From the NCBI RefSeq assembly GCF_900104355.1, contig NZ_FNIY01000002.1, positions 372,001-436,000 on the forward strand: a DNA stretch of 64,000 nucleotides. Reading direction: 5' to 3'. The stretch is from Phyllobacterium sp. OV277 (GTDB lineage Bacteria; Pseudomonadota; Alphaproteobacteria; Rhizobiales; Rhizobiaceae). Made by a program: the position numbers and the translations under genes. Below are positions 46,402 to 56,100 of the stretch, one piece after another (position 1 is the first letter of the stretch; the number at the start of each line of letters is the position of its first letter). Under the pieces are notes generated by a model. That model was given only the letters and a program-made list of their open reading frames with translations. It did not search any database and was not told the DNA's origin.

Positions 46402-47328
46402 ATGACGGCGACAACCAAACCACCTTCGGCGCTTGTCGCCCTTACCCGGAACAATACCTTTCTTGGTTTCATGTTCCTCCTGCCGGCTGCCGTCTTCCTG
46501 TTGTGCTTTTTGACCTACCCACTCGGGCTTGGTGTCTGGCTTGGTTTCACCGATGCCAAGATCGGGCGGGACGGCGTCTTCATCGGCCTTGATAATTACA
46601 AGGCATTGGCCAGCGATTCCGTTTTCTGGATGGCCGTCTATAATACGGTTCTCTACACCTTCATTGCCTCTGTCTTGAAATTTGGGCTGGGCCTATGGCT
46701 GGCGCTGATCCTCAACGAGAACCTGCCATTCAAATCATTCTTTCGCGCCATTATCCTCCTGCCGTGGGTTGTTCCGACCGTACTGTCGGCGCTTGCCTTC
46801 TGGTGGATCTACGATGCGCAGTTTTCGATCCTTTCCTGGTCGCTGATCAAACTCGGCCTGATCGACACGCCCATCAATTTCCTCGGTGATCCCAACAATG
46901 CACGTGCTTCGGTGATTGCCGCCAATGTCTGGCGCGGCATCCCCTTCGTCGCCATCTCGCTGCTTGCGGGCCTTCAGACCATACCGCAATCATTGCATGA
47001 GGCCGCCTCGCTTGATGGTGCAACCGGCTGGCAGCGTTTCCGCTTCATCACCTTGCCGATGCTCACCCCGATTATCGCCGTGGTGATGACTTTCTCGGTG
47101 CTCTTTACCTTCACCGATTTCCAGCTGATCTATGTGCTGACCAAGGGCGGGCCGGTGAATGCGACCCACCTCATGGCCACACTTTCGTTCCAGCGCGGTA
47201 TTCCCGGCGGGCAGCTCGGCGAAGGCGCGGCAATTGCCGTTGCCATGATCCCGTTCCTCCTTGCCTCGATCCTGTTCTCGTTCTTCGGCCTTCAGCGCCG
47301 GAAATGGCAACAGGGCGGACAGGATTGA
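46402..47328 (+). CDS. Sugar ABC transporter permease (MalF type)
   Basis: A 308-residue CUT1 permease with six helices; the first is FLGFMFLLPAAVFLLCFLTY. The EAA loop reads QSLHEAASLDGATGWQRFRFITLP. ATG 46402 has GAGGGGGG eight bases upstream, supplied by the end of the palindromic repeat. The frame from 46360 is inside the repeat and not used. Confidence 0.9.
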   Translation: MTATTKPPSALVALTRNNTFLGFMFLLPAAVFLLCFLTYPLGLGVWLGFTDAKIGRDGVFIGLDNYKALASDSVFWMAVYNTVLYTFIASVLKFGLGLWLALILNENLPFKSFFRAIILLPWVVPTVLSALAFWWIYDAQFSILSWSLIKLGLIDTPINFLGDPNNARASVIAANVWRGIPFVAISLLAGLQTIPQSLHEAASLDGATGWQRFRFITLPMLTPIIAVVMTFSVLFTFTDFQLIYVLTKGGPVNATHLMATLSFQRGIPGGQLGEGAAIAVAMIPFLLASILFSFFGLQRRKWQQGGQD

Positions 47329-47343
47329 TAGGGGAGAATGATC

Positions 47344-48243
47344 ATGAGCATTTCCGAACAGACAAACACACAGACCCTGACCGACGATGCGCAGGGCATG
47401 AGCTATCTCAACCGGTTGCCGCGGCGCATTGTCGTGCTTTATTTGCCGCTTGCCGTATTCATCATTGTCCTGCTGTTCCCGTTCTACTGGATGGCGATTA
47501 CGGCGGTGAAACCAAATTCACAGCTAACGGATTATAACAATTACAGTCCCTTCTGGGTGGTGGGTCCAACTCTCGACCATATCAAATATCTGCTGTTCGA
47601 GACCTCCTATCCCGGCTGGCTGTGGAACACGCTTGTCGTATCGGTCTGCGCCACCGTCCTGTCGCTCGCAGCCTCGGTTTTCGCCGCCTATGCCATCGAG
47701 CGCATCCGTTTCAAGGGTTCGCGTTCCGTCGGACTTCTGATCTTCCTTGCCTATCTCGTGCCGCCTTCGATCCTGTTCATTCCGCTGGCTGTGATCGTCT
47801 TCAAGTTCGGTATCTATGACAGCAAGCTCGCGCTGATTTTTACCTACCCGACATTCCTCATTCCGTTCTGCACATGGCTGCTGATGGGGTACTTCCGTTC
47901 AATCCCGTTCGAACTGGAAGAAAGCGCGCTCGTCGATGGTGCATCGCGCTGGCAAATCCTCGTCAGGGTCATATTGCCGCTGGCAGTGCCAGGGCTGATC
48001 TCTGCGGGTATTTTCGCCTTCACTTTGTCGTGGAATGAGTTCATCTATGCGCTGACCTTTATCCAGTCCTCGGAGAACAAGACTGTCCCGGTCGGTGTCC
48101 TGACGGAACTGGTGCGAGGAGACGTTTTCGAGTGGGGTTCGCTGATGGCAGGTGCGCTGTTTGGCTCGCTGCCCGTCGTGATCCTCTACTCATTCTTTGT
48201 CGATTATTACGTGTCCTCAATGACCGGGGCGGTCAAAGAGTAG
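47344..48243 (+). CDS. Sugar ABC transporter permease (MalG type)
   Basis: A 299-residue CUT1 permease. The N-terminal tail of about 30 residues precedes VLYLPLAVFIIVLLFPFYWM. The EAA loop is FELEESALVDGASRWQILVRVILP and the C-terminus is DYYVSSMTGAVKE. ATG 47344 is preferred to 47338 because GGGGAG is then eight bases away. Confidence 0.92.
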   Translation: MSISEQTNTQTLTDDAQGMSYLNRLPRRIVVLYLPLAVFIIVLLFPFYWMAITAVKPNSQLTDYNNYSPFWVVGPTLDHIKYLLFETSYPGWLWNTLVVSVCATVLSLAASVFAAYAIERIRFKGSRSVGLLIFLAYLVPPSILFIPLAVIVFKFGIYDSKLALIFTYPTFLIPFCTWLLMGYFRSIPFELEESALVDGASRWQILVRVILPLAVPGLISAGIFAFTLSWNEFIYALTFIQSSENKTVPVGVLTELVRGDVFEWGSLMAGALFGSLPVVILYSFFVDYYVSSMTGAVKE

Positions 48244-48273
48244 CTGGGGCTAAAGCCCTTCCAGGAGTATACT

Positions 48274-50076
48274 ATGACGACCACCAAAACCCCGAAAAAG
48301 CTTCGCTCGCAGGAATGGTTCGACAATCCTGATAATCCGGGGATGACAGCGCTCTATCTTGAGCGCTATCTCAATTACGGCCTGACCCGCGAAGAATTGC
48401 AGTCGGGCAAGCCGATCATCGGGATCGCCCAGACGGGCTCTGATCTTTCTCCGTGCAACCGTCATCACATCGAACTGGCGAAGCGGGTGCGCGACGGGAT
48501 TATCGCTGCTGGCGGCATTCCCTTTGAGTTTCCGGTGCACCCCATTCAGGAAACCGGCAAACGGCCCGGCGCAGCGCTTGATCGTAATCTGGCCTATCTC
48601 GGACTGGTGGAAGTGCTGTTCGGTTATCCACTCGATGGTGTTGTGCTCACCATCGGCTGTGACAAGACCACTCCAGCCATGCTGATGGGTGCTGCGACGG
48701 TCAATATTCCGGCCATCGCGCTGTCCGTCGGTCCGATGCTGAACGGCTGGCATCGCGGCGAGCGCACCGGCTCCGGCACAATCGTCTGGAAGTCGCGCGA
48801 AAAGCTGACATCGGGCGAAATTAATTATGACGAGTTCATGGATATCGTTGCATCCTCGGCTCCATCGGTCGGCTATTGCAACACCATGGGCACAGCAACC
48901 ACGATGAATTCGCTGGCCGAGGCACTCGGTATGGAACTACCCGGTGGTGCGGCTATTCCTGCGCCTTACCGCGAGCGTGGCCAGATTTCCTATGATACCG
49001 GCAAACGCATCGTCGAGATGGTACGCGAAGACCTGAAACCTTCCGATATCATGACGCGCGAAGCCTTCGAAAACGCCATTGTCATCAATTCGGCCATTGG
49101 TGGCTCCACCAATGCGCCCATTCATCTCAATGCGATTGCGCGGCACCTTGATATTGCGCTCGACAATGACGACTGGCAGACCATCGGCCATGACGTGCCG
49201 CTTTTGGTCAACCTGCAACCGGCCGGCGAATATCTCGGAGAAGATTACCACCGCGCGGGCGGCGTTCCCGCTGTGGTGGCGGAACTGCTGAAAGCGAAAC
49301 GGCTGCCGCATCCAACGGCGCTTACTGTCAACGGCAAGAGCATCGGCACCAATTGCGAGGGGGTTGAAAACCTCAACACTGATGTCATCCGCCCCTTCGA
49401 AACGCCGCTGAAGAAGAAGGCCGGTTTCATCAACCTGCGGGGCAACCTCTTCGATAGCGCCATTATGAAAACCAGCGTGATCTCGGAAGAATTCCGTGAA
49501 CGCTATCTTTCCGATCCTGATGATCCGGAAGCGTTTGAGGGCATTGCCGAAGTCTTCGAAGGTCCGGAAGATTATCATGCCCGAATCGATGACCCGAAGC
49601 TTGGCCTTGACGAGCACAGCATCCTGATCATGCGCGGTACCGGTCCAATTGGTTATCCCGGTGCGGCTGAGGTCGTCAACATGCAGCCTCCGGGCTATCT
49701 GCTCAAGAAGGGCATCCATGCCTTGCCGTGTCTTGGCGATGGCCGCCAGTCCGGCACATCAGGCTCGCCGTCCATTCTGAACGCATCACCGGAAGCTGCT
49801 GTCAATGGTGGTTTGGCGCTGGTGCGTTCCGGCGACCACCTGCGCATCGATTTGAGGAAGGGCACAGCCAATATTCTCATCGACGATGAGGAGTTGCAGA
49901 AACGCAGGGATGATCTTCTGGCAGCAGGTGGCTTCAAATATCCGGCCAGCCAGACACCATGGCAGGAAATCCAGCGCAGCATGGTCGACCAACTGGCGCA
50001 GGGCATGGTGCTGAAACCTGCCGTCAAATACCAGCGCATTGCCCAGACCAAGGGATTGCCGCGCGACAACCACTGA
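48274..50076 (+). CDS. IlvD/Edd-family sugar-acid dehydratase (L-arabinonate/D-xylonate dehydratase-like)
   Basis: A 600-residue dehydratase of the IlvD/Edd family, close to the sugar-acid branch (arabinonate/xylonate dehydratases of about 580-600 residues). Fe-S cluster ligands Cys61 (SPCNRH), Cys129 (IGCDKTTP) and Cys202 ([12 protein letters not shown]); Lys131 is the Mg-ligand lysine. [20 protein letters not shown] near the C-terminus carries the catalytic Ser. It should remove water from an aldonic acid to give a 2-keto-3-deoxy acid. The specific acid (C5, C6 or 6-deoxy) cannot be told by eye. Confidence 0.88.
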   Translation: MTTTKTPKKLRSQEWFDNPDNPGMTALYLERYLNYGLTREELQSGKPIIGIAQTGSDLSPCNRHHIELAKRVRDGIIAAGGIPFEFPVHPIQETGKRPGAALDRNLAYLGLVEVLFGYPLDGVVLTIGCDKTTPAMLMGAATVNIPAIALSVGPMLNGWHRGERTGSGTIVWKSREKLTSGEINYDEFMDIVASSAPSVGYCNTMGTATTMNSLAEALGMELPGGAAIPAPYRERGQISYDTGKRIVEMVREDLKPSDIMTREAFENAIVINSAIGGSTNAPIHLNAIARHLDIALDNDDWQTIGHDVPLLVNLQPAGEYLGEDYHRAGGVPAVVAELLKAKRLPHPTALTVNGKSIGTNCEGVENLNTDVIRPFETPLKKKAGFINLRGNLFDSAIMKTSVISEEFRERYLSDPDDPEAFEGIAEVFEGPEDYHARIDDPKLGLDEHSILIMRGTGPIGYPGAAEVVNMQPPGYLLKKGIHALPCLGDGRQSGTSGSPSILNASPEAAVNGGLALVRSGDHLRIDLRKGTANILIDDEELQKRRDDLLAAGGFKYPASQTPWQEIQRSMVDQLAQGMVLKPAVKYQRIAQTKGLPRDNH

Positions 50077-50098
50077 CGCCAGATATTCGGGAGGAACC

Positions 50099-50851
50099 AT
50101 GGCGAATGCTATCAGGCGCTATGAAGGGCGGCACGCGGTTATCACCGGCGGCGCTTCCGGCATAGGCTACAGGACTGCAGAGCGGATCGTGTCGGAAGGT
50201 GGCACGGTCAGTCTCTGGGACATGGATGCAGCGCGGATCGAGGAAGCAAGGGCAAAGCTCGGCGCTACAGCCAGCGGCATCGCTCTTGACGTCTCCGATC
50301 CGGCTCAGGTGGAAAAGGCAGCACAGGATACGGCTGATGATTTCGGCAAGATCGATATTCTGATCTGCTCTGCCGGTATTACCGGACCCAATGCCAAGGT
50401 CGCGGATTATCCCATCGCCGAGTGGAAGCGGGTCTTTGACATCAACCTCAACGGCCTTTTCTACTGTAACCGCTTTGTCGTTCCGATCATGCAGAAGAAC
50501 GGTTATGGGCGCATCGTCAATGTTGCGTCCATCGCAGGTAAGGAAGGCAACCCCAATGCCTCCGCTTACAGTGCATCAAAAGCTGCTGTTATCGGCCTGA
50601 CGAAATCACTGGGCAAGGAGCTGGTGCATGATGGGATCACCGTCAACGCCATTACACCGGCGACGGTAGACACTCCCATCCTGCAGCAATTGAAGCCGGA
50701 ATTCATCGACTACATGCTGTCGAAGATTCCAATGCAGCGCTTTGGCAAAGTCGAAGAGCTGGCATCGCTGATTACATGGATTGCCAGTGAAGAATGTTCG
50801 TTCACCACAGGCGCCGTTTTCGATATTTCCGGTGGCCGCGCCACCTATTGA
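50099..50851 (+). CDS. SDR-family 2-keto-3-deoxy-acid dehydrogenase-like protein
   Basis: A 250-residue SDR with TGGASGIGYRTAE (16-28), Ser144 (NVASIAGKEG), Tyr157 and Lys161 (AYSASKAAVIG), and FDISGGRATY at the C-terminus. Lying between a sugar-acid dehydratase and an FAH-family hydrolase, it fits the 2-keto-3-deoxy-aldonate dehydrogenase of non-phosphorylative L-fucose/L-rhamnose/pentose routes; this is inference from gene order. ATG 50099 follows GGGAGG. Confidence 0.82.
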   Translation: MANAIRRYEGRHAVITGGASGIGYRTAERIVSEGGTVSLWDMDAARIEEARAKLGATASGIALDVSDPAQVEKAAQDTADDFGKIDILICSAGITGPNAKVADYPIAEWKRVFDINLNGLFYCNRFVVPIMQKNGYGRIVNVASIAGKEGNPNASAYSASKAAVIGLTKSLGKELVHDGITVNAITPATVDTPILQQLKPEFIDYMLSKIPMQRFGKVEELASLITWIASEECSFTTGAVFDISGGRATY

Positions 50852-50878
50852 CCACCTCCCAATCAGAAAGGTTATCCC

Positions 50879-51718
50879 ATGAAACTCGTGCGTTATGGCC
50901 CTGCCGGTCAGGAAAAGCCGGGGCTTGTCGACAAGGATGGCAAGGTCCGCGATCTCTCCGCTCACGTCAAGGATATTGCCGGTGAAGCGATCTCCCCTGA
51001 GGGTTTGAAGACGCTTGCGGGCATTGATCCAGCTTCGCTGCCAGAGGTTGCTGTGGAACGCTATGGCGCCTGCGTGGCGGGAACAGGAAAATTCATCTGC
51101 ATCGGCCTCAACTATTCCGATCATGCGGCGGAAACCGGGGCGACCGTACCGCCGGAGCCAATCATTTTCATGAAAGCGACCTCGGCCATTGTTGGCCCGA
51201 ATGATAATGTGGAGATACCGCGCGGCTCACTCAAGACCGACTGGGAAGTCGAACTTGGGGTCGTTATCGGCAAACACGCCAAATATGTCGGTGAAGAAGA
51301 AGCGCTCGATCACGTGGCGGGCTATTGCCTCATCAATGACGTGTCGGAACGCGCCTTTCAGGCGGAGCGCCAGGGCCAATGGACCAAGGGCAAGAGCAGC
51401 GACACGTTCGGCCCAACGGGTCCGTGGCTGGTCACCAAGGACGAAATTGCCGACCCGCAAAAACTGAAAATGTGGCTCGAAGTCAATGGTCACCGCTACC
51501 AGAACGGCTCGACCGAGACGATGGTTTACGGTGTCAAATACCTCGTTTCCTATTTGTCGCAATTCATGAGCCTGCATCCGGGTGATATCATCTCTACAGG
51601 TACACCACCCGGTGTCGGCCTTGGCCAGAAGCCGAATATCTTCCTGAAAGCCGGAGATGTCATGACACTGGGTATCGAAGGTCTGGGTGAGCAAAAGCAG
51701 ACTGTTATTCAGGGTTGA
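50879..51718 (+). CDS. Fumarylacetoacetate-hydrolase-family enzyme (2,4-diketo-3-deoxy-acid hydrolase-like)
   Basis: A 279-residue FAH-fold hydrolase. An N-terminal domain (MKLVRYGPAGQEKPGLVD) precedes the catalytic core with CIGLNYSDHAAE, metal ligands in DWEVELGVVIGK (Glu-x-Glu) and INDVSERAFQ, and FTPPGVG-like GTPPGVGLGQKP. The family cleaves C-C bonds of diketo acids. Here it would split a 2,4-diketo-3-deoxy acid to pyruvate and a hydroxyacid (lactate or glycolate), matching the two genes before it. Confidence 0.85.
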   Translation: MKLVRYGPAGQEKPGLVDKDGKVRDLSAHVKDIAGEAISPEGLKTLAGIDPASLPEVAVERYGACVAGTGKFICIGLNYSDHAAETGATVPPEPIIFMKATSAIVGPNDNVEIPRGSLKTDWEVELGVVIGKHAKYVGEEEALDHVAGYCLINDVSERAFQAERQGQWTKGKSSDTFGPTGPWLVTKDEIADPQKLKMWLEVNGHRYQNGSTETMVYGVKYLVSYLSQFMSLHPGDIISTGTPPGVGLGQKPNIFLKAGDVMTLGIEGLGEQKQTVIQG

Positions 51719-51777
51719 CCTGAAAACCAAGTGTGCGTGATTGACTGAGCTATAAGCGGCAAAGGGAGTTCCAAACA

Positions 51778-53112
51778 ATGCCATCAACTACAAAAGCCCA
51801 TCCGCCTCAAAAAGCCCCTGCGGGCGCCAGCAAGGTCCGCTACATCATTCTCGCCATGTGCTTCCTCGGCATTACGATGAATTATCTGGACCGCGCCAAT
51901 CTGAGCGTGGCCTTGCCCTACATTGATGCCGAACTTAACCTCCAGCTGACCAATGCGGAGAAGGGTCTGATCCTCGGTGCCTTTTTCTGGGCCTATGATG
52001 GCATGATGCTGATCGCGGGTTGGTTCACCGATAAAGTTGGTTCACGCCGGTCATTCACCATTGCCGCTGTGTGGTGGTCGGCCTTCACGGCGCTTACCCC
52101 GCTTGCTACCAGTTTCTGGGGTTTCTTTGCCGTTCGCTTTGCCCTTGGTGCCGGTGAGGCTCCCGCCTATCCCAGCGCCACCAAGGCCGCATCACGCTGG
52201 TTCCCCAAAAGCGAGCGCGCCTTTGCCACTGCGGTTATTGACTCCGGTTCGCGTGTCGGCACCGTGCTTGCGCTGCCTATCGTAACCGGCATTATTGCCT
52301 TGGCGACCTGGCATTACTCCTTTGCGATCCTTGGCGCACTTGGTCTGGTCTGGGCGTTTTTCTGGTATGTGATGTATCGCGACCCCGCCGAACACAGCGG
52401 TGCCAATGATCTTGAGCGCCAGTACATTACTGATAATGGCGGACGCACTGACGCGACCGATGATGCGGAGGCGGTGAAAATTCGCTGGGTTGACCTTTTC
52501 CGCTATCGCACTGTCTGGGGCATGATGATCGGCTTCTTCTGCCTGAACTTCGTTATTTACTTCTTCTTGACCTGGTTCCCGGACTATCTCAAAAATGCAC
52601 GCGGCCTGAACCTAGCTGAGCTTGGTACATTCGGCATGATTCCAGGCCTGACAGCTGTTGTTGCCGCATGGAGCGCCGGTGCCTGGGCTGACAGGGCCAT
52701 TCGCGGCGGCGCCGATGTGACAACTGTCCGCAAGATCGTCATGGTTGGCGGATTGTTCGGCGGTGCCGCCATCCTTCCAGCGGCACTGGTGTCATCGCTT
52801 TATATGGCTCTTATCTTCCTGGCGATTTCCTATAGCAGCCTCGCCGTTGCGGCCACTGCCATCTGGTCCCTGCCTGCCGATGTGGCACCCAGCTCGCATC
52901 ATGTAGCGTCAATCGGAGGTATCCAGAACTTCGCTTCAAACATTGCCGGTATTATCAGCCCGTTCCTGTTTGGCGCATTGCTTGATCGCTTCCACGGCAA
53001 CTATACGCCTTCCTTTGCCATGGCAGCGGTTATGGCGCTGGTTGGTGCGTTTACTTACGCATTCATTGTAGGGCGTGCAGAGCCTCTGCCGGTGCTTCCA
53101 CCCCGGAAGTGA
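51778..53112 (+). CDS. MFS transporter, anion:cation symporter type (sugar-acid permease)
   Basis: A 444-residue 12-helix transporter of the ACS group (glucarate/galactonate/hexuronate permeases). ITMNYLDRANLSVALPYI at helix 1, WFTDKVGSRRSF in loop 2-3 and GAGEAPAYPSATKAASRWFP in helix 4 are hallmarks. It probably brings in the free acid, complementing the ABC transporter for the parent sugar. It is the last gene of the operon, before a terminator. Confidence 0.9.
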   Translation: MPSTTKAHPPQKAPAGASKVRYIILAMCFLGITMNYLDRANLSVALPYIDAELNLQLTNAEKGLILGAFFWAYDGMMLIAGWFTDKVGSRRSFTIAAVWWSAFTALTPLATSFWGFFAVRFALGAGEAPAYPSATKAASRWFPKSERAFATAVIDSGSRVGTVLALPIVTGIIALATWHYSFAILGALGLVWAFFWYVMYRDPAEHSGANDLERQYITDNGGRTDATDDAEAVKIRWVDLFRYRTVWGMMIGFFCLNFVIYFFLTWFPDYLKNARGLNLAELGTFGMIPGLTAVVAAWSAGAWADRAIRGGADVTTVRKIVMVGGLFGGAAILPAALVSSLYMALIFLAISYSSLAVAATAIWSLPADVAPSSHHVASIGGIQNFASNIAGIISPFLFGALLDRFHGNYTPSFAMAAVMALVGAFTYAFIVGRAEPLPVLPPRK

Positions 53113-53124
53113 GGCGTTGAATCC

Positions 53125-53154
53125 GATGGTGCGTGGTTCAATACGCGCACCATC
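53125..53154. terminator. Terminator between MFS gene and tamB
   Basis: A 9-bp stem GATGGTGCG / CGCACCATC with a 12-base loop lies between the convergent genes. The T-tract is poor on both strands. Confidence 0.65.
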
Positions 53155-53172
53155 GTCATTGCAAGCAGGCAA

Positions 53173-56100
53173 TCAATAGTCTTTTTCGAAGAACACGCCG
53201 GCGCCCGAGTCGCCATCACTGCCGACAGAGCCCTTGGCTTTCAATTGCGGGGTTACATCAAGATTGATCGTGCCCTTCGTCTTGCCTGCCGCACCCGCTT
53301 CCACCCCGAGATAGACGTTATCACGGATATAGCGACCGGCTTTGACACCGGCATTGCCTTCGCTGTCGGTCACCACATCAAGATCGTCAAGGCCGGTGCT
53401 TTTGCGCAAGCTGTCGATCAGGGACGAATTTGATCCGCCCGCCAACTCCGCAGCGGCTGCAGCCAATCGAGCAATCTGCAACGGCGACAGTTCCGTGATG
53501 GAGCGGTTGAAGATCAGGCGCGCGAGCACCTCGTCCTGAGGCAATTCCGGCTGTGAGGAAAAGGTAATCTTCAGATCGGAAACCCGGCCCTTGACGCCAA
53601 CATTCACCGTAATGTCACTGCTTTGCGTGCTGGCAACAAAGTTAAGTTCCGGATCAAGATCGCCGACCAATGTAACCTGACCCTCGGTGAAAGTGATGCG
53701 CTGGCCCAGAATCTCCAAACGCCCGCGGATCATGTCAAAGCCACCAACGGGCTGGATATTGGTAGCGGGGCCTGTCAGGCGCACCGAACCGCCAAGTTCC
53801 GTATCGAGACCGCGACCGCGCACGAAAATCTTGCTGGGCGCTGTCACATTGACGTCAAGTCTGACTACGCTCGGCCGTGCGGTGGACTTTGCGGTGGTCG
53901 GCTGATCGGCCTTGGCGCGTTTCAGCGTCCTGGCAACAGCCTTTGGCGTTTTCTTGTGCTTGACATCAATAACGGCAGACGAGCCGCCAAAGCTTTCGGG
54001 AACGCTGATTTCCGCACGATCGATGTTGATGGTACCTGCAATCAGTGGATCACGCGTCAATGAACCGTTGATACCGAGCGCGCCGGTCAGCGTGGCGACG
54101 ACCATATTGCCATCGGCATAGCGCGCCTTGTCGAGCTTGATCTGGATATTGGCAGGGAAATTGGCGGCTGCGTCAGTGGAAATAGTGCCGGTTGCACTGA
54201 CCGTGCCGCCTGTGGAAAGCCCTGCATTGAGCGTCCGGATCGTCACCGTCTGCCCTTCCATGCTGCCAAGCAGAGTAATGCGTTGCAGGCGCAGATTGGT
54301 CTCCGGGTCCACGATCTCAGCGCCATTGGCGGAGAACATGCCGCGGATCAACGGTTGCTGGAAACTGCCGGAAACCGAAGCGGTTACATCAATATTGCCT
54401 TTGGCCTGTGTGCCGCGATCAGCAAGGAACCGGTTGGCAAGCGCCAGCGGAATATTACCGGTTACATTGATGCCAAGCCCGGAGCCGGACACCGGCACAT
54501 TGCCGCTTGCGGAAACTGTCAGACCCTGCGGGCCATCGACCTTGGCAGAAGAAAGCGTCAACATGTCATTGGCAAAGCGCCCTGCGGCTGCGAGTTGCAG
54601 CGGTGAAAGGCCAGCCTCCTGCAAGGGCTTGGCGGACAGGCCAGAACCCTTGAGGTCGAACTCGGCATTGGGCTTTTGCAGCGTGCCGGTGATGCGGCCA
54701 CGACCGGTGACATTACCGGCCAGATTCTGATCCTTCACCACACCGTTAAGAGCGCGAAGCGGCAGATTGCCAAGCGTCAGATCAACAGCAAGTTGTCCGG
54801 GCGTCAGGGGCACAGAACCTTTCGCCGAAGCATCGAGCCCATTGGCCCCCGTCAGATGTGCATCGACATTGAGCTGATCGGTGGTGGACGTTCCCTTGGC
54901 GTCAAGATTGAGGCCATCAAGTCCGGCTTTTTTCAACATTGCGGCGGTGATGGCACGGGCCTGCATATTGAAATTGACATCGGGTTTTTCGCGCGTGCCG
55001 CCAATCTTTGCCGTGCCGTTGATCTCGCCGCCCAAACCCAGATCGGGCTTGACCGTGTTGGCAATATCGAGAGGCAGCTTGTCAATGGCAACCGACAGAT
55101 CAAGCGTTTCGGCCACGTCACCACGAACGGTCACCTTGCCCTTGCCAATATCGAGAATAATATCGCCAAAGGAAACGTTGCTGCCAGCAACATTGATCGC
55201 GGCTGGCTGCACCAGCCGGGCGGCAAGCGCGCCTTTGGTCAGATCCATATTGGCCAGCGACAGCAGAAAACCCTTCTCGGTCGGTTCAAGCGAACCGCCA
55301 ACAGACGTTTTAGCACCATTCTTCAAAGCAGCATTCAGCTTGAAATCGGTGGTCTTACCTTCCTGTGTTGCCTGAGCATCCAGATTGGAAATCTCAATGC
55401 CAGCAGCTGAAACAGTGGTTGCCGTCACCGTGCCGTTGGCAGAGGGCACCTTGAAAATATTCTGGGCCGCCAGTGCTATCGCTGCCTTGCCGACAACAAC
55501 ATTGCTTGCCTTCAGGCCATCAATGTCGCCCTTGATATCGACATTCTGTTGCTCGTCATCGTGAGTGAGCGCAATGGCAGCATTGGCCTTGCCTGTTGCT
55601 TCCAGGAGGAATAGCGCTGCGGCTGTCGATACATCGCTGGAGGCGAGGGTCAGGTTGCCCTGAAGCAGACCCTTCTTGTCCTGGGTGACGTCACCGCGCA
55701 GACGCGTTCCACCGGCAATGAACTGCACATTGCTCAGACGTTTTTCATCGTCGTGAAGCGCAAATTCCGTGGCAAGATCGGCACGTACACCGTCAAGGAA
55801 AGCGAGGCCCGATACCCTGCCATCAAGCGCATCCTTGAGGAGTAATCCATTGAACGAGAATGCGCCTTCGCTGAGCTTGCGTCCTGAAAGCTTGCCATCC
55901 GGCACGCCCGCATTGAAAGCCAGACCGATGATGCCGTCACTGCCACGCGCACTGCCTTTGACCTTCAGCGCACCACTGGCCTTCTCAGAAAGGAGTGCAA
56001 GATTGGTGAGGTCGAGACCGAAATCGAAATTGGCGGCGCCGGTTGCAAAAGTGCCATTGGCGGTAACGAGCGTTTGCGCGTTTTCAACCCGGAAATTCTT

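Noticed and set aside
54128-55375. Long plus-strand open frames within tamB
   Set aside because: The repetitive composition of tamB keeps antisense frames open; the predicted proteins are Ser/Pro/Ala-rich and match nothing.
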